The notes beneath the pieces are model-generated. The model was not told the origin of the DNA. It did no database searches and saw nothing but the letters and a program-made list of their open reading frames with translations. Of a DNA stretch of 64,000 bases, positions 13,101-25,043 are shown piece by piece (position 1 is the stretch's first letter; every line of letters begins with the position of its first letter). The position numbers were made by a program, and so were the translations under genes. Origin of the DNA: Pleodorina starrii (lineage: Eukaryota; Chlorophyta; Chlorophyceae; Chlamydomonadales; Volvocaceae); contig BRXU01000004.1 of the NCBI GenBank assembly GCA_030267565.1, forward strand, positions 2,300,501 to 2,364,500, read 5' to 3'.

Positions 13101-14739
13101 GGCCGGCGCATAGCCGACAGCGCCGCAGCGCTGCCCCACGCAGATCAGTATAAGCCACTGAAGTAAGGAGCAGCCCCATTAGTCTAAGGCGCGCCAGGCT
13201 ATGTGGCTTGGAAAGACGGCGCGAGGGCATGCCCCCAGCGATTCCGTTCGTCAGCAATGGTTGAGGCACGGATACAATCATAGCATAAATGTAGTCCCGT
13301 GAATAGTGGGGAGCCGCAAGCATTGCTGCCCCCCGTGGGTAGAGACACCGGTTGTCAGGCCGGCGCATAGCCGACAGCGCCGCAGCGCCGCCCCACGCAG
13401 ATCAGTATAAGCCACTGAAGTAAGGAGCAGCCCCATCAGTCTAAGGCGCGCCAGGCTATGTGGCTTGGAAAGACGGCGCGAGGGCATGCCCCCAGCGATT
13501 CCGTTCGTCAGCAATGGTTGAGGCACGGATATAATCATAGCATAAATGTAGTCCCGTGAATAGTGGGGAGCCGCAAGCATTGCTGCCCCCCGTGGGTAGA
13601 GACACCGGTTGTCAGGCCGGCGCATAGCCTGCAGCGCCGCAGCGCCGCCCCACGCAGGTCAGTATAAGCCACTGAAGTAAGGAGCAGCCCCATCAGTCTA
13701 AGGCGCGCCAGGCTATGTGGCTGTGAGGAAAACTAACCCTTCACTTCTCAGACCACGCTCGCCACCTTAATGATTCTTACCTGGCTGGCAAGGCCCTTCT
13801 CTTTGGCTGCTCCTGCGCCCAACGCCACTCGTTTCGAGTCGCCTTTTCCAAGCACCTTGCCTCCTTCAACCTCTGGCTGCCACCGGATTGCGTCTGGATT
13901 GCTTGCCAGGCCCAGCTTCTGACCGTCGCTGCCCGACTGTTGTGCCGGAACCATGGCCTCCCGGCTGTCCGCACGAGCTTGTAGAGCGTCCTTCAATGAC
14001 GACGCCAACTGGTCCATAAGATTGGGGCCGAACAAGGCTTCGTCGTCACTGTCGTCGTCACTGTCGTCGTCGTCGCTGTCGTCATCGCCGGTAACGTTGT
14101 CGACGCCAGCGCCTTCGCTGTCACTCCCACCGCTCTCGTCCCGAGCCTCCTGCGCCTTCTCCCGCCCTGGCCCCGCGTCGACATGGCCGACTCCTTCGCT
14201 GTCGCTCTCACTGCCTTCGTCCAGAGACTCCGGTGTCCCCTTCCGCCCTTCCCCCGTCACAGGTTCCAGGGCTTCTGGGTTTGCCTGCTGATCTGCGGGT
14301 ACAGGACGGAACTCGTGAACGTCCTATCCCTGCGCGGAGAAACCATGTCATACACACACCCTTTGAACTAACCTCCTGCAGAGCCATCGGCCGGGTCTTT
14401 CTCGGTTGTTAGTTTGTCAGCAAGAGGTTCCGGTAATGTACCTGTCCGGGCGTGGAGAAATATGCGTGTTTGTATCGAAGCTCGACTCCTTCGTAACAAG
14501 GCGTAAATCATACCTCCTGCATCCTGCTGCGATGTCCCCACGTGAGCAGCAGCCTCGTCCACATGTTGAGACTGTGAAGCTTCGGCAGCTGCTGGAGCGG
14601 CCTGCGCCGCCGATCTTCCGCGACCACCACGACCACGCCCAGGGCCTCCTCGGCCGCGCTGGGAAACTGTGCTAGGGCCAGCGCCTTGCAAAGCTTCTGC
14701 GTTATCTTGGCGTTGAGCACCACGGCGCGTGGTCACCAT
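10160..14739 (-). CDS. FCF2: Fcf2/TDIF2-like pre-rRNA processing factor
   Basis: Fcf2 is a nucleolar factor needed for early cleavages of the 18S rRNA precursor. Four minus-strand exons join in phase: 14739-14514, 14292-13781, 10870-10709 and 10423-10160, giving 387 residues. The conserved domain lies in the last two exons: RWFQLPTTKITDEVKQEL, LRGAYDPKRFYK, FPKHFQIGTVMDNPQDFYSS and a helix with RKKRYAKLQAEA, then a basic tail ending KPKRPKH. The N-terminal half has an RG-rich patch (GGPGRGRGGRGR) and an acidic run of Asp/Ser around residues 115-160, as in TDIF2-type nucleolar proteins. The link between exon 2 and exon 3 spans 2.9 kb and rests on matching phase and the expected acidic-then-Fcf2 order. 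That intron is filled by a tandem repeat array. The donor after exon 3 (GTGCGG) is slightly unusual. Confidence 0.82.
10974..13721. repeat. 257-bp tandem repeat (satellite) array, about 10.7 copies, inside an Fcf2 intron
   Basis: The landmark GGGTAGAGACACCGG recurs at 11025, 11281, 11538, 11795, 12052, 12309, 12566, 12823, 13080, 13337 and 13594, a period of 257 bases (256 for the first step, which lacks one base in its CATTGTCT segment). Internal copies differ by only one to four bases; the outermost edges are more diverged, especially 10974-11020. The array fills the intron between Fcf2 exons 2 and 3 except for about 60 and 100 bases at its ends. Each monomer shows a 115-codon open frame on the minus strand, but these overlap, change frame between monomers (257 is not a multiple of 3) and look like no protein; I treat them as accidental. 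Confidence 0.97.
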
Positions 14740-15913
14740 ATCGTCGTCGGATAGACACCAACAACTCCAGTGCTCCGCAAAAAGGCTTTGTTAATGCCTC
14801 ATCCTCCGTTGACTATAAAATAGGATATGCTTGGGGGGGTGGGCTATGAATCTGAACACAATGGCCGCAGACGGCTGCGCTTGTGCCAGTTGCAGAGATT
14901 GCACTCTAACTCGGGTAAGTTGTTCAATGCGATACCAAGAAACTTATGATAAAACAATTGTCGTTGTCTTATCTGCGCATCTGTATGCAAAATCGCATTT
15001 GGTACCGCAGAACAAAGTACGGCTATCAATGGAGTCGCAGTCTCCCAGGAACACAGCAGAGCATATGCGGGTACTGCCCTTCGTCACATGTCATTTATTC
15101 AAGGCCCGGAGTCCCAGTTGCTTCCAAGGCCTAACGGAACGCCCGGCAGCCGTGCCGCACGGCCAAGCAGCAACCCCTCGCCACCTCATGCACCCTAGCT
15201 CCTCTCCCAACTACTCCTTCCCTAACTGTGGCTCTAAAGGCGTCAATTTCTGCCTGTAACCAACAGCCACATCCGAGCCTCACAAATGGATAGGTTGAAG
15301 GCTGCGAAAGTCAACACCCAGCTTGACCTCCTTCCCGGCCGGGGGGCGTCGCAGACCCTACAGCATCACACCTCGCAAGGTCCGACGCACGAACGCCAAA
15401 GCGATATCCTAACAGTCCGTATCCTCACCCTAAAAGTCACCGCAACGCATCCAGCACTTGAGAAAGCCCGCCGGAGCGCACATCCCTACGACGGCCAGTC
15501 CGCGACACCCACTCTTGTGTCCTGCGCTGCATCTGAGAGAGGCGCGGCTCGTGCGCACCCGCCTAGGATTATGTACGTTAGAGCGTTGTTCACGCATGTA
15601 GGTGTAGGCAACCCTACGCAGTTGCCTACTGAGCTCGATAGCAACACCTGTTAAAACCTGCGCAACTCGCTTGCGTCCTGCCAAAGCACCTCCAAAACGA
15701 ACCTGAGGGGCCTGTGCCGAAGCGAAACCGCATCGGATAAACCAGCCAGCATCTGCATTGTAACTGAACCTTGAAACCAAACGCCGAGGTAAAGGAAAAA
15801 AGCGAAACCGAGCAAAACCATGGATGTCAAAAGTGCAGTCGCGCCTGCGAATATCCCAAACACAACCTGCCCCCACTGCCACCCCCCGCTGCCCCGCCCG
15901 TGGGCCGCTACAA
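14740..15913. other. Intergenic: Fcf2 upstream region and MAPKKK downstream region
   Basis: Both flanking genes are on the minus strand. The left 300 bases, AT-richer than the surroundings, probably carry the Fcf2 promoter. No TGTAA for the kinase gene is visible on the minus strand. Reading frames present here show no recognisable protein pattern. Confidence 0.4.
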
Positions 15914-18900
15914 CTACGATGCCGCTGCCCTCTGCTGCCGCGCCCTCGCTGCCGCCTCCTGCTGCCGCTGAATGACCGCCGCGGTGGGTCGCAGCTCCTT
16001 CCATGCAGTCATGGTCGCTAAGACCTGGCTAAAAGACGGCCGCTCCCTCGGGCTAGTGGCCCAGCAGCTCTGGATGAGGGCCGTCACGGCCGGCTCCAGG
16101 TCGGTGGGCAGCGACATGCGCCGCCCGGAGAAGCCCACCGCGCCCACCACCTGCAAATTCATGGCGTCGGGCACACATGAGGCATCTGTCAAAACGCAGG
16201 GCAGCCAAGGGGAAAACCGCTCGCGGGGGCCGGGACAGGCAGCGCAGCCGGTTAGATAACAGGCCCGATAACAGGCGCCAGCTTGCTTTGTATGTCGCGC
16301 GCGACACACGACCGGCAACCCGGAGCAACGCCAGAGGCCAGGGAGACAGCCACCACATCGTTGCAGGAGTACAGACCGGACGATCCCCTGTCTTGGGGGT
16401 TGCCGCCATCGCAATTCCCCGCGCTCTGGGCTCCTCCCCCGACAACTGCCCGCAGGCCGCCACAGGTCTTTGGACCCTCACCTGCATGGGGTTCAGGTCC
16501 TCCCACGGCTCCTTCCCGGTCACCAGCTCATAAAGAATGACGCCGAAGCTGAAAACCTGCACATGCAAACGCAGGCACCACACAAAGGGAATGACGCGCC
16601 AAGGCGAGGACTCAGCAGACGATGCGCAAGCAGCGACCGTTGCAGCAGCTGGCGGCTCGACACGACAAGCCATGCGCACGGCGGCAGTGCAGCGCGCCAA
16701 GCAAGTTGCTTGGGAAGCACGGGCCTGGGCTGTGCCTGTTACCCTTCGCCACGTCGGGGCCACACTCACGTCGCTCTTCTCGTCGCAGGGCTCGCCGCGG
16801 AGGATTTCTGGCGCCATCCAGGCCGGTGACCTGCGGGCACGATGGGCGCACAAGCTCGTTCAGGCTGCGCCTGCCATGGCATGTGGGTTATTGACGGCAG
16901 CTTGGGCTTCGGCTAGTCCAGGCCGACCTGCCCGAGCCCGTCACCACCTACTCTGCGAAGCTGTGCGGAACCCCGCAAGAGCTCGTGAAGATACTGGACG
17001 ATGACAGGCCGCGAGATGCTTCCGACGGTGCCCCCTCCGCCCCGATCCTCCTGTCGACACACTGCTCCACGCCCTGCCGCACCCCTGCGCCCACCGCGCC
17101 GCGCCAAGCCGCACCCGCCGCGCCCCCCATTCCACCCTCATGCCCCCGACCGTGCCTGCTTAATCGCTTCTTACCCGCCCTGCGACTTGGCGGTGAGATA
17201 GGTGTTCATCTTGACCTGCGACAGTCCGAAGTCGCACACCTTGATGGTGTAATCCTTGTCCACGAGCAAGTTGGGCGACTTTAGGTCGCGATGCACCAGC
17301 ACGGGCTTGCAGTTATGCAGGTACTCCATGCCTGCAGTTGAGCGGACGCGGAGCGGAGCGGAAGCAAGGGGCAGGGGGACAGTCAAGTAGAGTCGCAGGC
17401 GGCGTGGGTGTCGATGCGGGATCCACAGGGGAGGCTAGATGGAGCCTGGAGGCGCCCGCAGGGCCATGGCTTGGTCCCGTCCACCACGGCGGCGACGAGC
17501 CTACCCTTTGACAGTTCAGAGCGATACGCGTGCGCGCGCTTTACGCGGCTCTGGCCCGCGCTCTCTATCCATCCCCTTTCTACACGGTTACAGGGACCGG
17601 TCCACGAATGCAGGACCGCAGGACAAACACGCCCCTCCGAACCCCACGCACCCTTGGCAATGTCCAGCGCCATGCTGAGACGGCGGCGCGGGTCGAGCAC
17701 CTCCTTGGTGCGGTGTAGCATGCGGAACAGCGAGCCGCGCGCCACAAACTGCGTCACGATTGCCAGGTGGTTGCTCTGCGTCACCGCGCCCATAAACAGC
17801 ACAATGTTGGGGTGGCGCAGCTTGCTCATGATCATGACCTCGTCCCGGAACTCCTTGATGGTCACCGGCGACAGGTTCTGCTCCAGGAAGCGCTTGATGG
17901 CCACCTCGGTGCCGCGCCATGTGCCGCGGTACACCTCGCCGTAGCTACGGGGGCGGGGTTGGGGCAAGGAGTGATCGGAAGCGAGAACCAAGCCGCGGCG
18001 AAGGCGAGACTGATGAAGAGTGGGGAACGAGCTAGAAGGGTTCCCGGGCCGGAAGCACGTTAAACAGGCAGTTTTCGTCGTATGCAATGGCTTCACAGCT
18101 GGCGACTGGCGAGGCCGCAGTCAGCACAAAGGAGTTCCGGGCGCAAGCTCAGTGTGGGGGTTCTGTAACGCCTTGCACGGCCCAAATATCCACCACACAT
18201 AAGAGCTACACACACATGAGCAGCTCTGTGGGAGACACACCTGCCGATACCGATGCGGTTCTGGAAGGTCAGCTCCTCGGGCGGGATCTCCAAGTCGCGA
18301 TACGACGGCGGCAGCGGCATGGACACCGAGAGGCTGGGCTGCAGCCCCAGCGGCGACAGCGGCCCCGCCCCCGCCCCTGCGCCGGCATCCTGACTTCCTC
18401 CGCCGACCTGCGACCTCTCCAACCGGGCCCGTGACGGCAGCGTCATCTCGTGTGCCAGATCCACCGGCTGCTGTTGCAGCCGCTGCGTCGGCTGCTGGCC
18501 TGGCGGCGACGGGTGCTGCGGGGGCGGTGGTGGTTGAGCCTGCTGCTGCTGTGTTACTTGTTGTAGCTGCACCTGCGGCTGCGTGCTCGGCGGCAAGGCA
18601 AGCTGCGGGCCGCCAGAGGTGAGCGACATCCGCGGCGCGCCGGCGGGAAGCGCCGCGGGCCCCGCGGGCGGAGCAGATGGCCCGACGGCGCCGGCCGTCC
18701 TCGCCTGCTGCTGCTGCCGCTGCTGCTCCTGCTGCAGGTACGCGTGCAGCATGAACTGTTGGTTGGACTGCTGCTGCTGCACTGCGGCAGCCCAGGTGTT
18801 GGCCCACGACGGATCGTACATCTGCCGCTGCCAGCCCTGCATGCCCTGCCCACCCACGACGGACTGACCCTGCATGTTGTAGCCCTGCGCCTGCGGGCCC

Positions 18901-21900
18901 ATTATGCCGGCTGCCGCGGCCGCCGCCGCCATGGCGACCTGCGGCTGCATGTACATGTACGGATTGCCCTGCATCGCGGCGGCCGTGTAGTAAGACATGA
19001 TCAGGTGGTGCGGCAGCTGCTGCGCCCCCGCCGCGTGCCCCATCGCCGCCATCGCCCCGAACGCCTGTTGCATCTGCATCTGCTGCTGGTGCTGCTGCAT
19101 GGAGCCTGGCTGGCCCGCGGCCGGGCCCGACAGGCTCACCCGGGAGAGGTCCAGAGCCATGCCCTCCGCCCCGCCGCCAACGACCGCCAGGGCCGACCCA
19201 CCACCGCCGCTGCTGGGGCCGGGGCCCTGCGAATCGCCTAAGTTGGTCAGGGAGACGCGCGGCGTGGCCTCACGGCTATTGTCGCTGCTTGGCATCTCCA
19301 CGATCGGCTGCTGCTGCGACGGCGCCGCGTTGCCGCTGCCGCCGCCGGCTGCCCCCGAGGCGGTATTGAAGGGCGACAAGTCCGCGAAGAACGCCTGCGC
19401 CCGGCTCCGGTCTCGGTGCAGCTGGCGCTCGCGCTCGCGCTCCCGCTCACGGTCGCGCTCCCAGTCTCGCTGCTCGCGCTCCCGCTGCTGCTCACGCTCG
19501 CACTCGGGCTGCAGCCGCTGCTCCCGCTCCTGCTGGGGCCGCTCCCCCGGCCTATCGTCGCGGCGGCCGCTGCCGCACCCGGTTAAGGCCTCTCCAATAT
19601 TGAACGGGGAGAGGTCCGCGAACGGAACGCTCTCCGCGGGCGCCGAGCCCGGCGGCGTGGACTGCGCTGTGGAGGCTGTAAGTGCGGTAAACGGCGTGGA
19701 CAGCGCGGGCGAGGGCGCCTTGCTGCCTCCGTTGCCGCCCGCCCCATCCGTGGACTTGGGCGGCGGCGTGTAGTAGGCGGCAGCGCCGTTGGTGCCGGCG
19801 GCAGCGCCCGAGCCGTTGCCCGGGCCGTAGAGCTTGTGCGCAGAGTCGTGGCTAATGGCTGCGAGCTGTCGCACGGGCTGCTGCTGCGACTGCAGCGACG
19901 CCGGCTGCGGCGGCGAAGGCGCCTGCGGCAGCCCTGCGTACTGGAGGCTACCCATGCGGGGCAGCGGCACAGGCACCGCGTTGGCGGCGGCGCCGCCCGA
20001 AACCCCGCCGGCCGGCGCTTGCGGTGGACGCTGCTGCTTCTGTTGCATCTGGGTCAGCGGCTGGGTATGCGACACGGCCCCATGCTGCTGCTGTTGTGAC
20101 GGCGGCTGAGGCTGTTGCACGACGCCAAAGGCGGACGCCAGCGCTGGCGGCGGCATGTTGGCTGCGAAGCCCATCTGCATCGCCTGGAAAGGCGAAGCCG
20201 CCACCACCGAGGGCCGGGTCTGCTGCGGCTGCTGGTGCTGCTGCGATGGCAGGTGCTGCGGTCCTGAATGGTGCTTCGGTGGCTGGGCCGCACCCGCCTT
20301 GGTTAAGTTCAGTTCGCTGCCGGCATGCGAGGTACGAACAGGCAGGCCGCCGCTGCCGCCGGTGCTGCGCGCCGCCAATGCCGCAGGGCCACCCCCGGCG
20401 CCGTCGGCCATGCGCGCCCCTCCGTGAAGGTCGCCAACGGCAGCAGCTGACAAGTCTGATGGCAGCCGGAAGTTCGCAAAGGCCGAAGCCGCCGTCAATC
20501 CGGCGCCCGGCGTAGCCTGCGGGGCTGGCGCCGCGCCACCGGACTCCGCCGTCCCGGAGCTGCCCCCGGCCGCCGCAACGCTGCCAGAGCCGATGCTGCT
20601 TCCCGGTCGTGTCCCTTCCGGCGACTGCTGTACCGGCATCAGGCTCTGAAAGCTGGTCGACAGCTCCAGGGACTGTGCGCCCACAGGATGCGGCGTCGGC
20701 GGCGCGGTCGAGCCGCTAACGCTGCCGGGCGGGGCGCCCCGGTCTCCTCCCGCCGGCGCCGCGGGGCCCAGCGGGCTGGGCCCCAACCCGCCGCCACCGG
20801 GATGTGGAGCCCAGGGCAGTGTCTTGCCGTCGTCCTTGGACCGCGTGAAGCTGCCCGAGAATTTGACCCAGCCGTTATGGTCCAGCGAGTTCTGGCGCCG
20901 ATTCGTCACAATGGATGGGGTGCGCAGACTGGGCCCGGGCCCCGTGGGCGTTCCGGAGCGCTCCGGCGGCGCCAGTGCGCCGCCAGAATCGGCGGCGGTA
21001 TGATGGAGGACCGAGTCGGGGAGAGGCTCCGAGTCCAGGCGAATCAGGTCAAACACCGGCTGCGAGCTCGACGCCTGGCCGTCCCCGCCGTGCTGCTGCC
21101 CAGTCACCGCGAGATCCAACATGGACTTCGCCTTGCTAGGCAGCGAGTTGTGGCGACCGGCGGGGGCCACCGCGGCTGCATGCGCATCACCGCCGACACC
21201 GGCATGTGGCGCGGCGGCGCCGGCAGGCGGCACTTGCACAGGCGCCGGCGCCGATGCAGTCCCAAACCCTGGCTGCGGGGGCGGGGGAGGCGGCGCCGCC
21301 GGTGCCGAGCGCGACTCCGCGCGGGCGCCATGCAACTGCGCGTTGCCAGCTTTGGGAAGATCTGTGATCGTAAATCTGACACGGCTGCCCGCAATCGCGG
21401 GTCCGGGGCCGTTGCCGTACCCCGGGGCCTGGCCCCATGCGGCGCCCTGCCCGTGCAGGACGGTGCCGCCGGCGGGCAGCGAGCTGCTGTACCCGCCGGG
21501 CGCCGGCACCGGCGGGACCAGCATGTGCGGCCGTGAGACTGATCCGCGGGGACTGGTATGCAGCATAGGCGGCGCCTCGGGCACCGACGCGGTTGGCGCC
21601 GGCGCTGCAACGCTGATGCTGGCGGCGAGGGTGCCGCCGCCGCCGCCGCTAGCCGGCTGGCCGCTAGAGCCACCGCTCCCGGCACCGCTGCTACTGGGTC
21701 CCGGCAGCGTGTTGCCGCCGCTCGTGGACGTTGTGAGCGTGATGCCTGCCGTAGTTCCCGCGGGCGTGCCGGCGCTGCTGGTGCTGCTAGCGCTGACCGC
21801 AGAGGTCTCCACTCCGGCACCGCCACCGTCGCGGGTGGCGGGCGGCTGCGAAGGGTGATGCCAACTGTCGCCCCCTGTAGGTTGTATCACCGGGCGGGCA

Positions 21901-23566
21901 CGGAGCGCGGGGGGCTGGGGCGCGGCAGGGCGCATTGACTTGTCGACTGTCGTCAGACGCGTGCACGTGCATGTGTGGAGGGCGCGGCATGAGTCACACA
22001 CGTGTTCCCAGTGATGTCTCTAGGGACTGCCCATCTTCCATGACACGACGCTAAACAACTAATCCCAAACAGTCGACGCCAAACAAGAACCCGAACGCCC
22101 CAACAACCGCCGCATGCAACCGATGTCAAGCAGCCCCAGCCCCGACCCCCCCCCCCGACAAGACCCGGTCTTACGTGTCCTTCGCAGCTGCACCAGCGCC
22201 GCGTACTGATCTTGCGTGTAAAGCCTCCCGGGATCAAACACCAGGTCCACAACGTGCTCCCTGCCGTCCACTTTGACCAACACATTTGCCGCGCTCTCCG
22301 CGCCGCACAGCGTCTGACCCCGAATGAGCTTGCATTGCACCTTCACGGCATCCGCAAGCACCTTGAAGAGCAGCGCACGGTGGCGCAGGGATCCCACTTC
22401 CAGCCGGCAAAGCAGCAGGACCGCCGACCTGGGGGTCCCGTCGCCGATGGTTGTGGCGTTTTTAAGTGGCATTGTGTGTTGATGTGTGGTGCGTGGTGAG
22501 GACTGTGCGGTTTTGGGAGTCTTGCGTGGTTGGGCTGTATGGCGCTGCTTTGCAAACGGGTGAGGTCGGGGTGGCCCGAGTCCGGTAACATGTACCCCCC
22601 GGGTCCTGCTTGGGAATACACGGGAGGTGTCCAGACATTGCGCCAAAGGCAATGATCTGACAAAGGGACACGTAAAGCTTAAGAGCACACAGTACACACC
22701 CCGAAACAGGCCCATGTGGGCCACTAGTTCCATGGCTCACCGATTCCGGCGCTTTTCAGCGGCGCTCGACGCTTGCCAGAATCGCTCCAGGGCCGACTCG
22801 CTGTCGTAGGTGCCGCCGAAGCGGTCGGCCACGACGTGCGCCACAACCTGCACGGCGACAAGCCAGCCCGAAGGAGGGTTCACGGTTAAGCCGCCCTCCA
22901 GCGACGTCGGCACCGCGCGCCTAGTGCGGTTAATGACAGGGGGGTATGAAGGGGCGCTTACCCGGATACGCGAGGGCACGTCCTGCGGGTTCGCATCGGC
23001 CATAGCCTCTGAAAGCATCTCCTCCACTTGCAGAAGGCCCTGGTCGAGCTCGTGGTCCACGACCACCACCTGGGCCGCGACGGAGGACAAACAAGGTCAC
23101 CATCCAACCTGCTACAGGCACCCTTTGCACGCCTGGTGATCTACAGCCTGCTGTGGCTCACCTCGCGGACGTCACCTGCGCCGGTGCGGACTTTCCGCAG
23201 GTGTTCGAGCGAGGGAAACTCATGGGGGCCCTCGCAAACCTCCGGAAAATCGCCAAATATGTCATAAAAACCGTCTGTGATCACGTCGCCGTAGTCCAAG
23301 CTGCGGCAGAAGAGCAAGGGTGCTCGAGGACAGCGCAGCGACCGCACAGCAGATGCAATTGGCCACGAAACCAACCTGCCATCCTGCCACAGCTGCTTTG
23401 AAAGGGCCTCGCCGGCACTGCGCTTTAAAACTGATTGATGCTGGGAGCCCGAAGCCCGAGCTGCCTGCCATGCTGCTTGGTCCGCAACGCTCTGGGCAAG
23501 CGCAATACTCAGGGCTTGCTCTTCCGATGAAGGAAAAGCGGGCACCGGTGGGAAATGATTTTGCAT
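15914..23566 (-). CDS. EDR1/CTR1-type Raf-like MAP kinase kinase kinase
   Basis: Eleven minus-strand exons join in phase: 23566-23376, 23300-23162, 23069-22962, 22847-22741, 22428-22175, 21946-18241, 17944-17652, 17331-17175, 16830-16770, 16556-16482 and 16150-15914, giving about 1775 residues. Exons 1-5 encode the EDR1/CTR1 regulatory domain (SSEEQALSIALAQS, DYGDVITDGFYDIFG, SLRHRALLFKVLADAVKVQC). Exon 6 (3.7 kb) is a low-complexity linker rich in Gln, Pro, Gly, Ala, with an Arg/Glu run. The kinase domain fills the C-terminus: G-loop GIGSYGEV from 1499, Lys1519 in VAIK, HRDLKSPN with Asp1615, DFG at 1633-1635, and SPAWMAPEILRGE. These key residues suggest an active Ser/Thr kinase. In plants such kinases act in stress or ethylene signalling; substrate here is unknown. 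The first exon boundary and the exon 6 acceptor (21946, or about 50 bases inside) are the least certain. Confidence 0.88.
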
Positions 23567-25043
23567 GGTCGAACTTCGCGAGGGCTCAGCAGATGGAGAA
23601 GCAACGCCTGCTGCGTTTCCACCTCTAACACTCCCGTGAAATGATCCCTCTCTGATGGTCCGTCCGCATAAAAGTATCCGCCTGACGAGCTCAAGCACTG
23701 CCTGGCTCATGTGTGCAGAGCCGGGCCTGCGAGTCTGCCCAACATTGAGGTTCAAAGTAATGAATGAGCTGCAGCGCTGTAAGGGCCCGGGCGGGTGCAG
23801 CGGCCCGGGCCAGCTGCACGCTCGCGCACACTGCGAAGGCTCTGAGGGCCACGGTTGCAAGGGGAAGTACACTAACTACAGCAGTAAGTGCGTAAAACTG
23901 TGTAGCAATGAGACCTTTCTGGGCTAGCGCAGGCACTCAGGCACTCCACGCGCAAATGGGCTCGTCGTACGGACAGACAACTGTCCCAGGCGGGGTGCGT
24001 GAATGTGATTGTACGCTGTTGACGAATGTCTTTGGTTTAGTGCGCGTGTGCAGTTTGTAGTCTTCATAATGTTATGGCCATGGCAAAGCTACATAGCTGC
24101 CTGCTGGGCGCCGGTCGTCGGAACCTCCGTGTGCCCGCTTTCCGTGTGTCGATAGTGATCACGTCACGCAGCAGCCCATTGATAGGGATAGAGCAACCCG
24201 GCCAACCATCAGCTCCTTGGCAATGCACCTTGTTGCCCCTCAAGTTGTTCCGGAACCGTCACGCACGTGGTCATAGTAGAAGTTGGTAGGGGTTGAAAAT
24301 CCCAAGTTATGGACATTTAAATTGCAAGGCCATATTTGTTATGGCCAAAACTCAATTAAGCCTTACACCCCGCCACAAACCGCAGAGGTGCGCCAGCACC
24401 GCGCACAGGAGGTTTTAACAACCACAGCACCATACCAGGACACTGAAAAACAGTTCATTTGCCGAATCCACGCGGGACAATACACGCCGGACAAGAACGC
24501 ATGGTGCAGTTGTACAACTACAGCGCCTCGTAGTCTGTCGTAGTATCCTAAATCTGCCTATATATTCAGTAGGACACTAGACCGTCAGCCGGCCCAACAT
24601 CCAGCACATAATTGAGCTTCGCCCAGGCCCACGTGCTCGGGTCAGCGGTAAAAAGTCACTATGCACACGTATCAAAAGTCTTTGGCGTGCCATAGCAGCT
24701 CCCCGTGGGTTCGACGAGCCCTACAAACCTGCCCTGGTCAAACGATGCAGCTCCCCTTATCAACCAAATGAGGCGCATCTCAGGCACCCCTGTTATCCCT
24801 CCTCGACCCCGTGTAAACTCCTCAAAAGACCACCATCGAAGTCACCCCCTTACCCCCAAACAATTTGATTACTATCCCTAAAATCGACATGGGGTAGTCG
24901 GCAACCACTACCCAACACCACACCCCGTCAACACAACCTCCTGCCCCCCCCCTCCGGCCTATACGTGGATAACCCCCATAACCGCAGTTTATTTCCGTAC
25001 GAACACACCCGCGCCGCCTCTCAGCGGTCCCGCCGGCATGTCC
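23567..25043. other. Intergenic: MAPKKK upstream region and SLU7 3'UTR
   Basis: The MAPKKK promoter, 5' leader and possibly a missed upstream exon should lie in 23.6-24.2 kb. A TTACA (TGTAA on the minus strand) at 24363-24367 suits SLU7. The stretch 24.2-25.0 kb is comparatively AT-rich, as expected for a 3'UTR. No gene is supported. Confidence 0.4.
24363..24367 (-). promoter_or_regulatory. Putative polyadenylation signal of SLU7
   Basis: TGTAA on the minus strand, 677 bases after the SLU7 stop codon; no nearer copy is seen. The implied 3'UTR length is plausible. Confidence 0.4.

Noticed and set aside
11222..13625. Nine near-identical 115-codon open frames on the minus strand
   Set aside because: They are produced by the 257-bp tandem array, overlap each other, shift frame between monomers and show no protein-like conservation.
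10974..13721. Possible CRISPR array because of regular direct repeats
   Set aside because: The whole 257-bp unit is repeated with no unique spacers, and the genome is eukaryotic.
18997..21858. Several plus-strand open frames of 80-280 codons opposite the MAPKKK exon 6
   Set aside because: They are shadows of a GC-rich low-complexity coding exon; no start context, splice sites or protein-like motifs support them.
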